A DNA stretch of 64,000 bases from Pedobacter sp. AK013. Lineage in GTDB: Bacteria > Bacteroidota > Bacteroidia > Sphingobacteriales > Sphingobacteriaceae. The stretch lies in assembly GCF_014205835.1 (NCBI RefSeq), contig NZ_JACHCQ010000029.1, positions 31,468-95,467 on the forward strand. Reading direction: 5' to 3'. This document shows positions 52,915-61,708 of this stretch, one piece after another. Below the pieces are notes generated by a model. It made no database searches and was not told where the DNA came from. It was given only the letters and a program-made list of their open reading frames with translations. A program made the translations under genes and the position numbers. The first letter of the stretch is position 1; the number at the start of each line of letters is the position of its first letter.

Positions 52915-54081
52915 TTAAATCAGCCGCTGCACTTTGTCGCTTTCAATTTTAAAATCAGCCGACAATTGGATTAAATTCAATCCTGGCGTTTTACCCACTT
53001 CTATTGTTCCTAACTGCTTGTCGAGTGCTAAAAATTCGGCTCCGTTTACAGTTGCCCAGGTCAAAAGTTTTTCAAAAGCAACCTGCTTATGCTTCTGCAA
53101 GGTGAGCATTTCTGATAGAATATTAAGTTGATGATTGCTAGCCAAACTATCTGTCCCCAAGGTAATCTTTACGTTTTCATCAATTAACAGATCTACATCA
53201 GGTAAAGTATTTTCGATATATAAATTGGCCTGCGGGCAAAGGCACCAATATAAATTATTGTTGTGTTCTTTTGCAAAAGCAATATCAGCTTTACTCGAAA
53301 CCGTGTTGTGCACCAACAAAGTTTTTTGCTCCTTAATATGTAGCAGCCAAGTTTGTAAAGATGTTTTTTTTGTAGGGACAAAGAAAGAAATATCCAGTCC
53401 TAAGAATTGATATAGATCTAAAAATCCACCTGTTTTATTTTCGAAGAAAGCATTTTCATCTTCTGTTTCCTGATTGTGAACACTAATAAAGGTATCGGCT
53501 TTTTGGGCTTCATCCCTTATTAATTCGAATAATTGAGGAGATACCGAATAAGGTGCGTGCGGAACTATGGATGCCGGAAGCGGTTCAAAATCCTGCTTAA
53601 TCCCCTTAACATAATCCATTATGGTACCTGCACGTTCAGGGTTAAAGCCCATTGCTTCTATAAAAGTGTGATAACGGATTTTGCTTTTTTCTTTTACTTC
53701 CTTTGAAGAAATCTGATTGGAAATATCACCTACAGCTACAATACCATTTTCAAACATTTTCTTATCGGCAGCGTACATCGCCGCTTTAATCTCGTCTATA
53801 TCGCCCTGTCTGCTTTTAATTATGTGCTGCACAAATTCTACCAAACCCGTTTGCTTGGGAATTTTGCCTAGTAGATGTGATAGTTCTAAATGGCAATGGG
53901 TATTGATAAAGCCAGGAACGATTGCGCCTTTATACACTATGATATCCAAATCAAGATGCCCAGCCTCTTCTTTGGTTAACACTTCTTCAATTTTGCCATC
54001 TGGATTTACAGCTACCACCCCATTTTTAATTGGTGGAGATGAAACAGGAAAGATCCAATTTGCTGAAAAGTATTTTAACAT
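52915..54081 (-). CDS. Amidohydrolase-family protein (deaminase-like)
   Basis: A 388-residue amidohydrolase. Metal-site residues fit the cytosine/adenosine deaminase-like group: PGFINTHCHLELSH near 58, IVPHAPYSVSPQLFEL near 170, VHNQETEDENAFF near 200, LLVHNT near 258 and LGTDSLASNHQLNIL near 308. Homologues include S-adenosylhomocysteine and aminofutalosine deaminases; the substrate here cannot be fixed. It lies upstream of fic on the same strand with a 206-nt gap and downstream of tRNA-Thr. Confidence 0.85.
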   Translation of the reverse strand: MLKYFSANWIFPVSSPPIKNGVVAVNPDGKIEEVLTKEEAGHLDLDIIVYKGAIVPGFINTHCHLELSHLLGKIPKQTGLVEFVQHIIKSRQGDIDEIKAAMYAADKKMFENGIVAVGDISNQISSKEVKEKSKIRYHTFIEAMGFNPERAGTIMDYVKGIKQDFEPLPASIVPHAPYSVSPQLFELIRDEAQKADTFISVHNQETEDENAFFENKTGGFLDLYQFLGLDISFFVPTKKTSLQTWLLHIKEQKTLLVHNTVSSKADIAFAKEHNNNLYWCLCPQANLYIENTLPDVDLLIDENVKITLGTDSLASNHQLNILSEMLTLQKHKQVAFEKLLTWATVNGAEFLALDKQLGTIEVGKTPGLNLIQLSADFKIESDKVQRLI

Positions 54082-54203
54082 ATCGCAAATTAGCGGAATA
54101 ACCGGATCAAATAAAAATATTTTCTATACCTGGCTTATTTTGATGGTAAAATGATTTCTAGAATTACTTCTCTAAAGAAATTAGAAAAATGGGAAAGAAA
54201 AAG

Positions 54204-54276
<73 letters not shown>

Positions 54277-54280
54277 TTTT

Positions 54281-54597
54281 AATCGGGCTGCAATGATAGA
54301 AAAAAATCTTCTTTTTTACAAAATAGATTTTCTTTTTTGAAAATATTAAGTATGCTGTCAGATGGCAACATCAGACGGCACAAGAACGCTCTACAAGCAA
54401 TCAGCATTCCAACCATGAAAAATAACGGCAAAACTTGTAGTCATTCACCACAAAGTGTGGAGAAGCTCTACAATTCTAAAATTCTGGCACACACATAAAC
54501 ACCTAAAAAACAGATGTTTAAACAAATTTAACGGTTTGGCATTATTGTGAAACATTAGCAAGTATTGTTACACAAATTAAATTTTTAAATATATACT
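54281..54597. other. Gene-free stretch before the small secreted protein genes
   Basis: About 317 nt without a credible frame. A possible -33 TTTG near 54534 lies upstream of the first small gene, but the -7 partner is poor. Nothing else was seen. Confidence 0.3.
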
Positions 54598-54912
54598 ATG
54601 AAAAAGTTCGTTTTAGCAGCTACAGTATTAGCATTAGCAGGATTCTCAACAGTAAAAGCAAGTGAAGTAAAAGATTTTAAAACTACAGCAATTGTTGCAG
54701 TTCAAGACAGTGCAGTGAAAACTCCAGTTAAATTGGAAGAGCTTCCTGCTCCAGTTACAACAGCATTAAAATCTGATGCGTATAAAGGATGGACCGCTAC
54801 CGAAGCTTGGTCAGTAAAAGAAGGTGCCAAAGAGTATTATTTAATCAACGTTAAAAAAGAAGCTGAAACCGGTTCAGTTAAAATCGACAAAGACGGTAAA
54901 CCGGTTCAATAA
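54598..54912 (+). CDS. Small secreted protein, tandem paralog 1
   Basis: A 104-residue protein: signal peptide (MKKFVLAATVLALAGFST, cleaved near VKAS) then about 82 mature residues. The mature part (KLEELPAPVTTALKSDAY, KGWTATEAWSVKEG, YYLINVKKEAETGSVKID) resembles the PepSY-like/DUF2874 beta-lactamase-inhibitor-like fold found in Bacteroidota, an inference from pattern only. It is the first of three near-identical genes with 79-nt spacers. No catalytic residues are evident. Function unknown. Confidence 0.85.
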   Translation: MKKFVLAATVLALAGFSTVKASEVKDFKTTAIVAVQDSAVKTPVKLEELPAPVTTALKSDAYKGWTATEAWSVKEGAKEYYLINVKKEAETGSVKIDKDGKPVQ

Positions 54913-54991
54913 GTAAAAATCGCTTAACGCTTCATTATTAACAAGTATTTAACGTAACAAGAGTTACAAACCATATTTAAAAACAGATATC

Positions 54992-55303
54992 ATGAAAAAG
55001 ATCATTTTAGCCGCTACTTTAGCATTCGCAGGATTCACAGCAGTACAAGCAAGTGAAGTAAATACAATTAAAACCGCTGCAATTGTTGCAGTTCAAGACA
55101 GTGCCGTAAAAACTCCAGTTAAATTGGAAGAATTACCAGAACCAGTAACAACCGCATTAAAATCGGATGCATACAAAGGTTGGACAGCTACAGAAGCTTT
55201 CTCTGTTAAAGAAGGTACTAAAGCATATTACTTAATCAATGTTAAAAAAGAAACAGAAACTGGTTCTGTTAAAATTGATAAAGACGGTAAACCTGTTCAA
55301 TAA
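54992..55303 (+). CDS. Small secreted protein, tandem paralog 2
   Basis: A 103-residue paralog. The signal peptide is one residue shorter (MKKIILAATLAFAGFTAV). The mature sequence is nearly the same as paralogs 1 and 3; distinguishing changes include LPEPV for LPAPV, EAFSV for EAWSV and KAYYL for KEYYL. It is therefore the most divergent copy in the otherwise fixed C-terminal half. Spacers on both sides are 79 nt but unlike in sequence. Confidence 0.85.
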   Translation: MKKIILAATLAFAGFTAVQASEVNTIKTAAIVAVQDSAVKTPVKLEELPEPVTTALKSDAYKGWTATEAFSVKEGTKAYYLINVKKETETGSVKIDKDGKPVQ

Positions 55304-55342
55304 TTTCAAATAAATACGCCGTAGAGGCATTAATTAATATAA

Positions 55343-55362
55343 GCGCGGCCTTCGGGCTGCGC
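55343..55362 (+). promoter_or_regulatory. UUCG-capped GC hairpin before paralog 3
   Basis: GCGCGGCC-TTCG-GGCTGCGC forms 8 bp with one G-U and a C(UUCG)G tetraloop, very stable and GC-rich against an AT-rich background. It ends 20 nt before the start of paralog 3. It could stabilise or process the mRNA, or be a termination site without a T-tract. Confidence 0.55.
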
Positions 55363-55382
55363 ATTAAACTAAAAGACATACC

Positions 55383-55697
55383 ATGAAAAAATTAATTTTA
55401 TCAGCTGCGTTCTTAGCTTTTGCAGGATTCTCGGCAGTACAGGCAAGTGAAGTAAATACAATCAAAAATGCTGCAATTATTGCAGTTCAAGATAGCGCAG
55501 TAAAAACTCCTGTTAAATTGGAAGAGCTTCCGGCTCCAGTTACAACAGCATTAAAATCTGATGCATACAAAGGATGGACCGCTACTGAAGCCTGGTCAGT
55601 AAAAGAAGGTACCAAAGAATATTACTTAATCAATGTTAAAAAAGAAGCAGAAACTGGTTCAGTTAAAATTGATAAAGACGGTAAGCCAGTACAATAA
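55383..55697 (+). CDS. Small secreted protein, tandem paralog 3
   Basis: A 104-residue paralog with signal peptide MKKLILSAAFLAFAGFSAV. The mature part differs from paralog 1 at about seven positions, nearly all in the first 15 mature residues; the last ~65 residues differ only at one position (GTKEYY for GAKEYY). Synonymous differences are spread through the genes, so protein sequence is conserved by selection or gene conversion rather than recent copying. A rho-independent terminator follows. Confidence 0.85.
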   Translation: MKKLILSAAFLAFAGFSAVQASEVNTIKNAAIIAVQDSAVKTPVKLEELPAPVTTALKSDAYKGWTATEAWSVKEGTKEYYLINVKKEAETGSVKIDKDGKPVQ

Positions 55698-55729
55698 AAA
55701 CCCAAATAATTACATCTACCTATTATAAG

Positions 55730-55752
55730 AAAGCCGGATTATGTCCGGCTTT
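55730..55752 (+). terminator. Rho-independent terminator after the small secreted protein genes
   Basis: AAGCCGGA and TCCGGCTT form an 8-bp stem with a TTATG loop, followed by TTCTTATTTTTG. The T-rich tail doubles as the -7 box of the next gene. Confidence 0.85.
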
Positions 55753-55755
55753 TCT

Positions 55756-55763
55756 TATTTTTG
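55756..55763 (+). promoter_or_regulatory. -7 box (TATTTTTG) 4 nt before the response regulator start
   Basis: An exact TAnnTTTG embedded in the tail of the preceding terminator. It would give a leaderless mRNA starting at the ATG. No -33 match. Confidence 0.4.
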
Positions 55764-55767
55764 TTAC

Positions 55768-57099
55768 ATGGCGAGAATCCTGATTTTAGAAGACGATACC
55801 ACATTTGCTCAATTACTTGATGGTTTTTTAACAAAAAACGGTCATGAAATTACCCTCGTAACCCAAGTAAAGCAATCATTTAAGCAAGTTGAAGCCAATG
55901 AATTCGATTTACTTTTAATCGATTACCGTCTTCCCGATGGAACAGGCCTTGAAGTGCTTACCCACATCCGTGATTTGGGGCTGTTTATACCTGTAATCGT
56001 AATGACCAGTTTTAACGATGTGAGAACTGCGGTTCGATCTATTCAATTGGGTGCTTTTGATTACATTACCAAGCCAGTTAATCCTGATGAGTTATTAATG
56101 GTGATCAAAAATTCTTTAGCTAAAAAGGATTTAAAAAGCGTTGAACCAAAAGAAACAAACAGTGATTTTATAAAAGGGAAAAGTGCAATTGCAGATAAAC
56201 TGTATGAACATATTAATTTGGTAGCCCCAACAGATATGTCGGTAATTATACAGGGCGAGAGTGGCACAGGGAAAGAATTTGCGGCCAGAACCCTGCACCA
56301 GCAAAGTAAACGTTCTGATAAACCTTTCGTTGCAATAGATTGCGGTGCATTATCGAAAGATTTAGCTGCCAGCGAGTTATTCGGACACGTAAAAGGGGCA
56401 TTTACAGGGGCGGTAAATGATAAAAAAGGCCAGTTTGAGGCTGCAAACGGAGGAACCTTGTTTTTAGATGAGGTGGGCAACCTGAGCTACGAAGTGCAGG
56501 TTAAATTACTCAGGGCATTACAAGAAAGGGTGATTCAGCCTCTAGGCAGCACTAAACAGATTCCTGTTAATGTTCGCATCATTACAGCTACGAATGATGA
56601 TCTGGCCAATAGTATGCAACAGGGAGAGTTTAGAGAAGATTTATATCATCGGTTAAATGAGTTTAAAATCCAGCTTCCACCGTTGAGGGATAGGGGTGGA
56701 GACTTAGAACTATTTATCAACCACTTTATACAGCTATCAAACCGCGATTTAGAACGGAATGTTAAAAGTGTTTCTAATGAGGCAAAAGCACTTTTGCTTA
56801 GTTACGATTGGCCAGGAAATCTGCGCGAGCTTAGCAATGTGATTAAACGCATGGTTTTATTGAGCCCAGGCGATGTTGCACAGATTAGCGCGTTACCTGA
56901 TGAAATGGTAATTTCTGTCCGCCACCAGTCAGCTCCGGGCAATTCATCCGATCTGAAAGCCCTTAACGAACAGAACGAAAAAGCATTGATTACTGAAACG
57001 TTAATCAAAGTGAGGCATAACAAATCAAAAGCAGCAAAGATTTTAAACATCGACCGTAAAACCCTTTATGCTAAAATGGAACGCTACGGCATAGAATAA
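55768..57099 (+). CDS. NtrC-type sigma-54-dependent response regulator
   Basis: A 443-residue regulator. Receiver domain at ~1-120 with phospho-acceptor Asp near 51 (LLIDYRLPDGTG) and Lys in DYITKPVNP. AAA+ domain at ~135-370: Walker A GESGTGKEFAART, GAFTGA loop in HVKGAFTGAVNDKKGQFE and Walker B TLFLDEVGN, so it can activate sigma-54 RNA polymerase. Fis-type HTH at the C-terminus (NKSKAAKILNIDRKTLYAKM). The start MARILILEDDT is chosen; an ATG nine codons earlier lies in the terminator. It is convergent with a hybrid kinase gene and the stops are immediately adjacent. Confidence 0.94.
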   Translation: MARILILEDDTTFAQLLDGFLTKNGHEITLVTQVKQSFKQVEANEFDLLLIDYRLPDGTGLEVLTHIRDLGLFIPVIVMTSFNDVRTAVRSIQLGAFDYITKPVNPDELLMVIKNSLAKKDLKSVEPKETNSDFIKGKSAIADKLYEHINLVAPTDMSVIIQGESGTGKEFAARTLHQQSKRSDKPFVAIDCGALSKDLAASELFGHVKGAFTGAVNDKKGQFEAANGGTLFLDEVGNLSYEVQVKLLRALQERVIQPLGSTKQIPVNVRIITATNDDLANSMQQGEFREDLYHRLNEFKIQLPPLRDRGGDLELFINHFIQLSNRDLERNVKSVSNEAKALLLSYDWPGNLRELSNVIKRMVLLSPGDVAQISALPDEMVISVRHQSAPGNSSDLKALNEQNEKALITETLIKVRHNKSKAAKILNIDRKTLYAKMERYGIE

Positions 57100-59574
57100 T
57101 TACCCTGCATTGGCGTAGTCGATTTTTTCTATAAATGCAATTAAACTATCCAGTTTTCCGATCTGTAATAAAACCTCAGATTTAATGCTATTGTTTAAGC
57201 CTTTTTCAGCAATTTCTACTTCCAGAACACGAAATGCATGTGCCAAAGTCTTCGAACCCATCTGCGCCGTGCGCCCTGCAAGGCGGTGTACCAGTAGCCT
57301 GGCTTGATCAGCGTCATGATCGGTTAAATGTTTTTTCAGTGTTGCCGCATCATCTATGCAATCCTGTTTAAAGCGGTTCAATATTTTCTCCAGCATTTGC
57401 TGGTCGCCAAAGGTCATTTTCTCAATCGAAGAAAAATCAAATTCAGGCTGTTCTGAAATGATTTCAGTTCGATCAAATATAGAAAGGATATCTACCGCTC
57501 TAAATGGTTTCATAATCAGGCCATCAAAACCTTCACTCAAAACCATTTCACGTTCTTCAGGTAAAACCTGCGCAGTAATGGCATAAAATTTAACGTGAGC
57601 CGGGAGTTTCTTTTTTAATAAATGGCAAAGTTCAAAACCTGTCATTTCGGGCATTCGCATATCAACCAGTACATACTTTAAATCGGGTTCTGGTTCTGCG
57701 TGTAAAATATCGGCCACTTGGGTAAAACTCCTAAATGGGATTTTGTTTTTCTGAAAAATCATTCCGCATAAATCGAGAATAAGTTTATCATCATCAATTA
57801 CCCAAACCGTGCCTGGATTTACAATCGCATAATGTTCTAAATCTAAAGTATCGGTTAGACGCTCAGTGGTATTTTCATATTTCATGTAAATATTAAATGT
57901 GGTGCCAATGCCGGGTTTGCTTTTCACATAAATCCTTCCTCCTTGTGTTTCAATCAAAGATTTAACAATAGGTAGCCCTAAACCTGTACCAGCCTGGTTG
58001 ATAATATATTTTTCAGGAGATTCTATCTGCTCAAATTCATTAAATATTTTAGGGATATCTTTTTCTTCAAATCCTATCCCAGTATCCTTTATGGCAAAAT
58101 GAAAGTGCAAATCCTCTCCTTGCTTTTTGTATGATACTGAGAGCTTAATTTCACCTTTCAAAGTAAATTTTACAGCATTACCCAATAAGTTAAATAAAAT
58201 CTGTTTTAGCCTAAAAGCATCGCCCTTTACAAATTCCAAATCGGCAAGATCAAGTGCGGTGTTTAACTGAAGTAATTTCTGCTCTGCCAAGGGCCGCATT
58301 ACCGAAACTACTTCATTTAAGGCCTTTTTGATGTTGAAGGCCTGATTATTGAAGCTAAATTCGCCCGAAATAATCCGGTTGTAATCTAATACCTCGTTAA
58401 CAATTTGAAGTAAGTGGATGGAAGACTGATAAATAGCATCCACATCTTTCTTATCCGGTATATCTTGTTGGGTAATCAGCTCTGCATAGCCTAAAATAGA
58501 CTGCAGCGGCGTTCTGATCTCATGGCTCATATTGGACAGAAACCGTTGCTTCGCTTTACCATGGTATTCTGCCTCATCTTTAGCAAGTTCCAACTCCCTT
58601 CTATATCTGTTGCTTTTTGTAATATCTGCCAAAATTAGATACAGCAAAATAACGGTTAATAGAAAAAAGATAATGATAATGGTTGTAATCTGTGTAATCC
58701 CATCGTTAACCACTTCTTTAGCCTGTATACCATTCAAATCTACCTGGGCCACCGCTTCGCCCTCAACCTCTCTTAAAATCTGCAACATCTGGGCCGTTAA
58801 GGCATTGCTGGCACTTGATAGATCTGCTTCACGTTTTAAAAATTTCTGACTTTTCTGACGTTGCTCCAGTTCGATATTTTTTAACGAGCCCGTCATACTC
58901 TTCATAATGCTATCTTCAGCCTTCGCGTTTAAAGTATCGCGTTTTACCTTAAATTCCTCATTAATAATTTTATACACCTCTGATTTCTTCTTTCCAAAAA
59001 GTTTACTCAAAAAACCTCTCGATTTCTGTTCTCCCTCAGGCGCAACTGTAGTGGTTGATGTAGTTGTCTCGGTGGTCAGTACCGCACTGTCCGTCTGCCT
59101 GGTACGCGTAGCAACAAGCTCATTTAATTTCTGAACCTCGTCAGAGAATGATTTGGTATTCACCAACGTTTCCCTCACTTTTAAGTAATTGATAAATTGT
59201 TTGTCGCGGTCGGCTAACAGATTTTTTATCGACTTTATCCGCGCCAACTGGGCAGAATCACCCCTGTACAATTTACTTAAGGTATCTAAACTACTCCTTA
59301 ACTTACGTGATTCTTTAAGAAAACTATAATTACCTTGTTTATTGAAGGCTTCATCCCTCTGTAACTGATCTAACCGGGCAATCTTATGCGAAAGGTCATT
59401 TACGATCCTTAAGCGATCATTCGGGGCCGAAATTTCTTCAACGGTATCCAGCATCCGAGTAAAAGCAAATTTACTGATGCCCCAGGCCAATAGCAATGCA
59501 AAACAGGCAAACAGAAAACCTATAATTACTTTACTTTTTATTGCCCGGAAGAAACGCTTTTGTATAACAGCCAT
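57100..59574 (-). CDS. Hybrid sensor histidine kinase with receiver and HPt domains
   Basis: An 824-residue membrane kinase. TM1 at ~14-34, an extracytoplasmic region rich in coiled coil with a threonine-rich stretch, TM2 at ~295-317. HisKA with His near 350 (LSNMSHEIRTPLQSILGYAE), HATPase with NLLGNAVKFT, DTGIGFEEKDI and GTGLGLPIV. A receiver domain at ~595-710 (phospho-Asp ~637 in VLVDMRMPEMTGFEL), and an HPt domain with His ~761 (LVHRLAGRTAQMG). It carries all relay steps needed to phosphorylate the adjacent NtrC-type regulator. The sensed signal is unknown. Confidence 0.93.
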   Translation of the reverse strand: MAVIQKRFFRAIKSKVIIGFLFACFALLLAWGISKFAFTRMLDTVEEISAPNDRLRIVNDLSHKIARLDQLQRDEAFNKQGNYSFLKESRKLRSSLDTLSKLYRGDSAQLARIKSIKNLLADRDKQFINYLKVRETLVNTKSFSDEVQKLNELVATRTRQTDSAVLTTETTTSTTTVAPEGEQKSRGFLSKLFGKKKSEVYKIINEEFKVKRDTLNAKAEDSIMKSMTGSLKNIELEQRQKSQKFLKREADLSSASNALTAQMLQILREVEGEAVAQVDLNGIQAKEVVNDGITQITTIIIIFFLLTVILLYLILADITKSNRYRRELELAKDEAEYHGKAKQRFLSNMSHEIRTPLQSILGYAELITQQDIPDKKDVDAIYQSSIHLLQIVNEVLDYNRIISGEFSFNNQAFNIKKALNEVVSVMRPLAEQKLLQLNTALDLADLEFVKGDAFRLKQILFNLLGNAVKFTLKGEIKLSVSYKKQGEDLHFHFAIKDTGIGFEEKDIPKIFNEFEQIESPEKYIINQAGTGLGLPIVKSLIETQGGRIYVKSKPGIGTTFNIYMKYENTTERLTDTLDLEHYAIVNPGTVWVIDDDKLILDLCGMIFQKNKIPFRSFTQVADILHAEPEPDLKYVLVDMRMPEMTGFELCHLLKKKLPAHVKFYAITAQVLPEEREMVLSEGFDGLIMKPFRAVDILSIFDRTEIISEQPEFDFSSIEKMTFGDQQMLEKILNRFKQDCIDDAATLKKHLTDHDADQARLLVHRLAGRTAQMGSKTLAHAFRVLEVEIAEKGLNNSIKSEVLLQIGKLDSLIAFIEKIDYANAG

Positions 59575-59713
59575 TTAATTCAGATTGTGCATGATAAACC
59601 CTAATTATAACGGTTTAACTCTAGAAATGATATGTATTTATCTTTTACAAATAACGTACCACAAGAAAAATTGATTAAAAAACTTTAATTTTAATTGCCT
59701 AAAAAAACAAACT

Positions 59714-60403
59714 ATGAACCGTATCGACCGACTTTTCGGAATTTTAACCCTGCTTCAATCCAGAAAATACATTAGCGCAGAAAAAATTGCGGAAAGGTTT
59801 GATATGAGCATACGCACGGTTTATCGAGATATTAAAGCCTTAGGAGAACAGGGCATACCAGTAAGTTTTGAGCAGCATAAAGGCTATTATCTGGTTCAAG
59901 GTTATTTCCTGCCACCGGTTTCTTTTAATATGGATGAAGCCAATGCGCTGCTATTGGTTGAAAGTTTAGTGAATGGATTTGCCGATAACTCTATCCGTAG
60001 CCATTATTCTACAGCATTAACCAAAGTAAAGGCGGTATTAAAAACAGGTCAGAAAGAAAAGCTTGAAACCTTAAATCAACATATTAAATTACAAATTCCA
60101 GAAAGGTTAAATTTTAATTTTGAATATCTATCGCTTATTCAGCACGCCATTGCAGAAAAACACCTCATCGAGCTCAATTATAAAAACAATAAAGAAGAAG
60201 TGAGCAAAAGAGAAGTAGAGCCGATTGGCTTAATTTTCTATGCTTTTAGCTGGCATTTAATTGCATGGTGCCATTACCGTAACGAATACCGTGATTTTAA
60301 TCTCACGCGAATTATCTGCCTTAAAAATTTAGGTATCCCCTTCAAAAAAACACAGCACATGCCACTGAGCGAATACATGCATCTGCTTCCTGTAAATTAT
60401 TAA
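59714..60403 (+). CDS. YafY-type HTH/WYL-domain transcriptional regulator
   Basis: A 229-residue regulator: N-terminal HTH_11 (RLFGILTLLQSRKYISAEKI, RFDMSIRTVYRDIKALGEQG) and a WYL domain (EKHLIELNYKNNKEEVSKRE, IGLIFYAFSWHLIAWCHYR). WYL domains bind nucleic acid or ligand. It is shorter than many WYL proteins (~310), lacking the C-terminal WCX extension. The DinB-like gene follows 71 nt later on the same strand, an arrangement seen with many YafY regulators. Confidence 0.9.
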   Translation: MNRIDRLFGILTLLQSRKYISAEKIAERFDMSIRTVYRDIKALGEQGIPVSFEQHKGYYLVQGYFLPPVSFNMDEANALLLVESLVNGFADNSIRSHYSTALTKVKAVLKTGQKEKLETLNQHIKLQIPERLNFNFEYLSLIQHAIAEKHLIELNYKNNKEEVSKREVEPIGLIFYAFSWHLIAWCHYRNEYRDFNLTRIICLKNLGIPFKKTQHMPLSEYMHLLPVNY

Positions 60404-60474
60404 AAAATATTTTTCACACTGCCATAGGGCTGTCAGTGAGCTGTATTTTCTTTGTGTAACTAAACATCGAAATC

Positions 60475-61035
60475 ATGAGTATAGCAGATTTATTACTAAT
60501 GGATTTAAACACTTTAGAAAAAACAAAACAGAAAAATATGGATATTACTAAATTATTATTGAAAGAATTAGCGGCAGAATATAATACTACAAAAAAATTC
60601 CTGGCCATTGTTCCCGTAGAAAAATTCGATTGGGCTCCGCACGAAAAAAGTATGAAAATGAAATCGTTGGCCAGCCATATTGCAGAATTACCAAGTTGGG
60701 TAGCAATGGCCCTCACCACTGATGGACTTGATTTCGCTACGGCACCATACGAGGAGAAACAGATCGAAACTGCTGCAGATTTGATTAAGCTTTTGGAAGA
60801 AAGCTATGCCAACGGCGAAGCGGAACTTGAAAAAGCAAATGAAGGTATATTATCCGAAAAATGGACCTTGAGAAATGGCGAACAGATTTTAGCGGATTAT
60901 ACCAAATATGAAACCATCCGTCATTCACTCAGCCAAACCGCACACCATCGTGCACAACTAGGAGTTTATTTGAGGTTATTAAATATTCCTTTACCAGGCA
61001 GTTATGGTCCGAGTGCAGATGATCATAATTTTTAA
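60475..61035 (+). CDS. DinB-family protein
   Basis: A 186-residue DinB/DUF1572-type four-helix-bundle metalloprotein. Metal-binding histidines fit KSLASHIAELPSWV and the later SQTAHHRAQLGVYL (His-x3-His). Homologues act as thiol-dependent transferases or stress-induced proteins. The start could instead be MDITKLLLKELAAEY, residue 22, which matches the usual N-terminus better; the first 21 residues are unusual. It probably belongs to the WYL regulator's operon. Confidence 0.82.
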   Translation: MSIADLLLMDLNTLEKTKQKNMDITKLLLKELAAEYNTTKKFLAIVPVEKFDWAPHEKSMKMKSLASHIAELPSWVAMALTTDGLDFATAPYEEKQIETAADLIKLLEESYANGEAELEKANEGILSEKWTLRNGEQILADYTKYETIRHSLSQTAHHRAQLGVYLRLLNIPLPGSYGPSADDHNF

Positions 61036-61048
61036 GTAATACCTGCTA

Positions 61049-61110
61049 CAACCGTTATTTCATTGGATACAGATTTGGTGCATTTCTCTGTTCTTTTGAA
61101 ATGACGGTTG
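61049..61110 (+). repeat. Inverted repeat after the DinB gene
   Basis: CAACCGTTATTTCA (61049-61062) pairs with TGAAATGACGGTTG (61097-61110), 14 bp with one U-G on the plus strand. The arm matches the hairpin at 2117-2150, so it is likely the same interspersed family. It may end the DinB transcript. Confidence 0.55.
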
Positions 61111-61159
61111 TATTACGTGTTTGTTTTTGTATTCCATTTTCGCTTTGCTACTTTTAACA

Positions 61160-61681
61160 ATGAAAAAAATATTGGCAATCTCAGGAAGCACAAAAGCGGT
61201 ATCAACCAATGCACTGTACATTACAGCTATCTCTAGGCTTTTAGGTGAAGATTTTGAGGTAGCAAGCTTTCCTTCAATTGCAGATATTCCACATTTCAAT
61301 CCTGATTTAGATCAAGAAAATCCACCGCATGCCATCGAAGCGCTTCGGTCAAGCATCCGGCTGGCAGATGGTATCATCATTTCTACGCCGGAATATGCTA
61401 TGGGCTTACCCGGCTCGTTAAAAAACCTACTCGATTGGACCGTAAGTTCAGCATCATTTTCTAAGAAGCCGGTTTTAGCACTGGTTGCCTCAACTCAAGG
61501 AGAGAAAGCCTATCAATCTATCATCGATATATTAACGGTAATTGAAGCGAAGGTATCGCCCCTGCTCATCTCATTTGCAAAAGCTAAAATCACTAGCGAA
61601 GCAGTAATCATCGAAAATGAAACTTTAGCTACGCTTAAAAGTATCATTCATTCATTTGTTGCCAGTATGGAGAATGGATAA
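61160..61681 (+). CDS. NAD(P)H-dependent FMN reductase-family protein
   Basis: A 173-residue flavodoxin-fold protein. ILAISGSTKAVSTNALYITA near the start is the FMN-phosphate loop, and GIIISTPEYAMGLPGSLKNL is the conserved flavin-contact segment with the PEY motif. It would reduce FMN or quinones using NAD(P)H. I start at the ATG giving MKKILAISGS; a TTG 39 nt upstream adds a hydrophobic stretch not seen in the family and would overlap promoter-like DNA. Stands alone 28 nt before the rluF-like gene. Confidence 0.9.
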   Translation: MKKILAISGSTKAVSTNALYITAISRLLGEDFEVASFPSIADIPHFNPDLDQENPPHAIEALRSSIRLADGIIISTPEYAMGLPGSLKNLLDWTVSSASFSKKPVLALVASTQGEKAYQSIIDILTVIEAKVSPLLISFAKAKITSEAVIIENETLATLKSIIHSFVASMENG

Positions 61682-61708
61682 CACAATTTATTTCCGTAAA
61701 ATTGCAGC

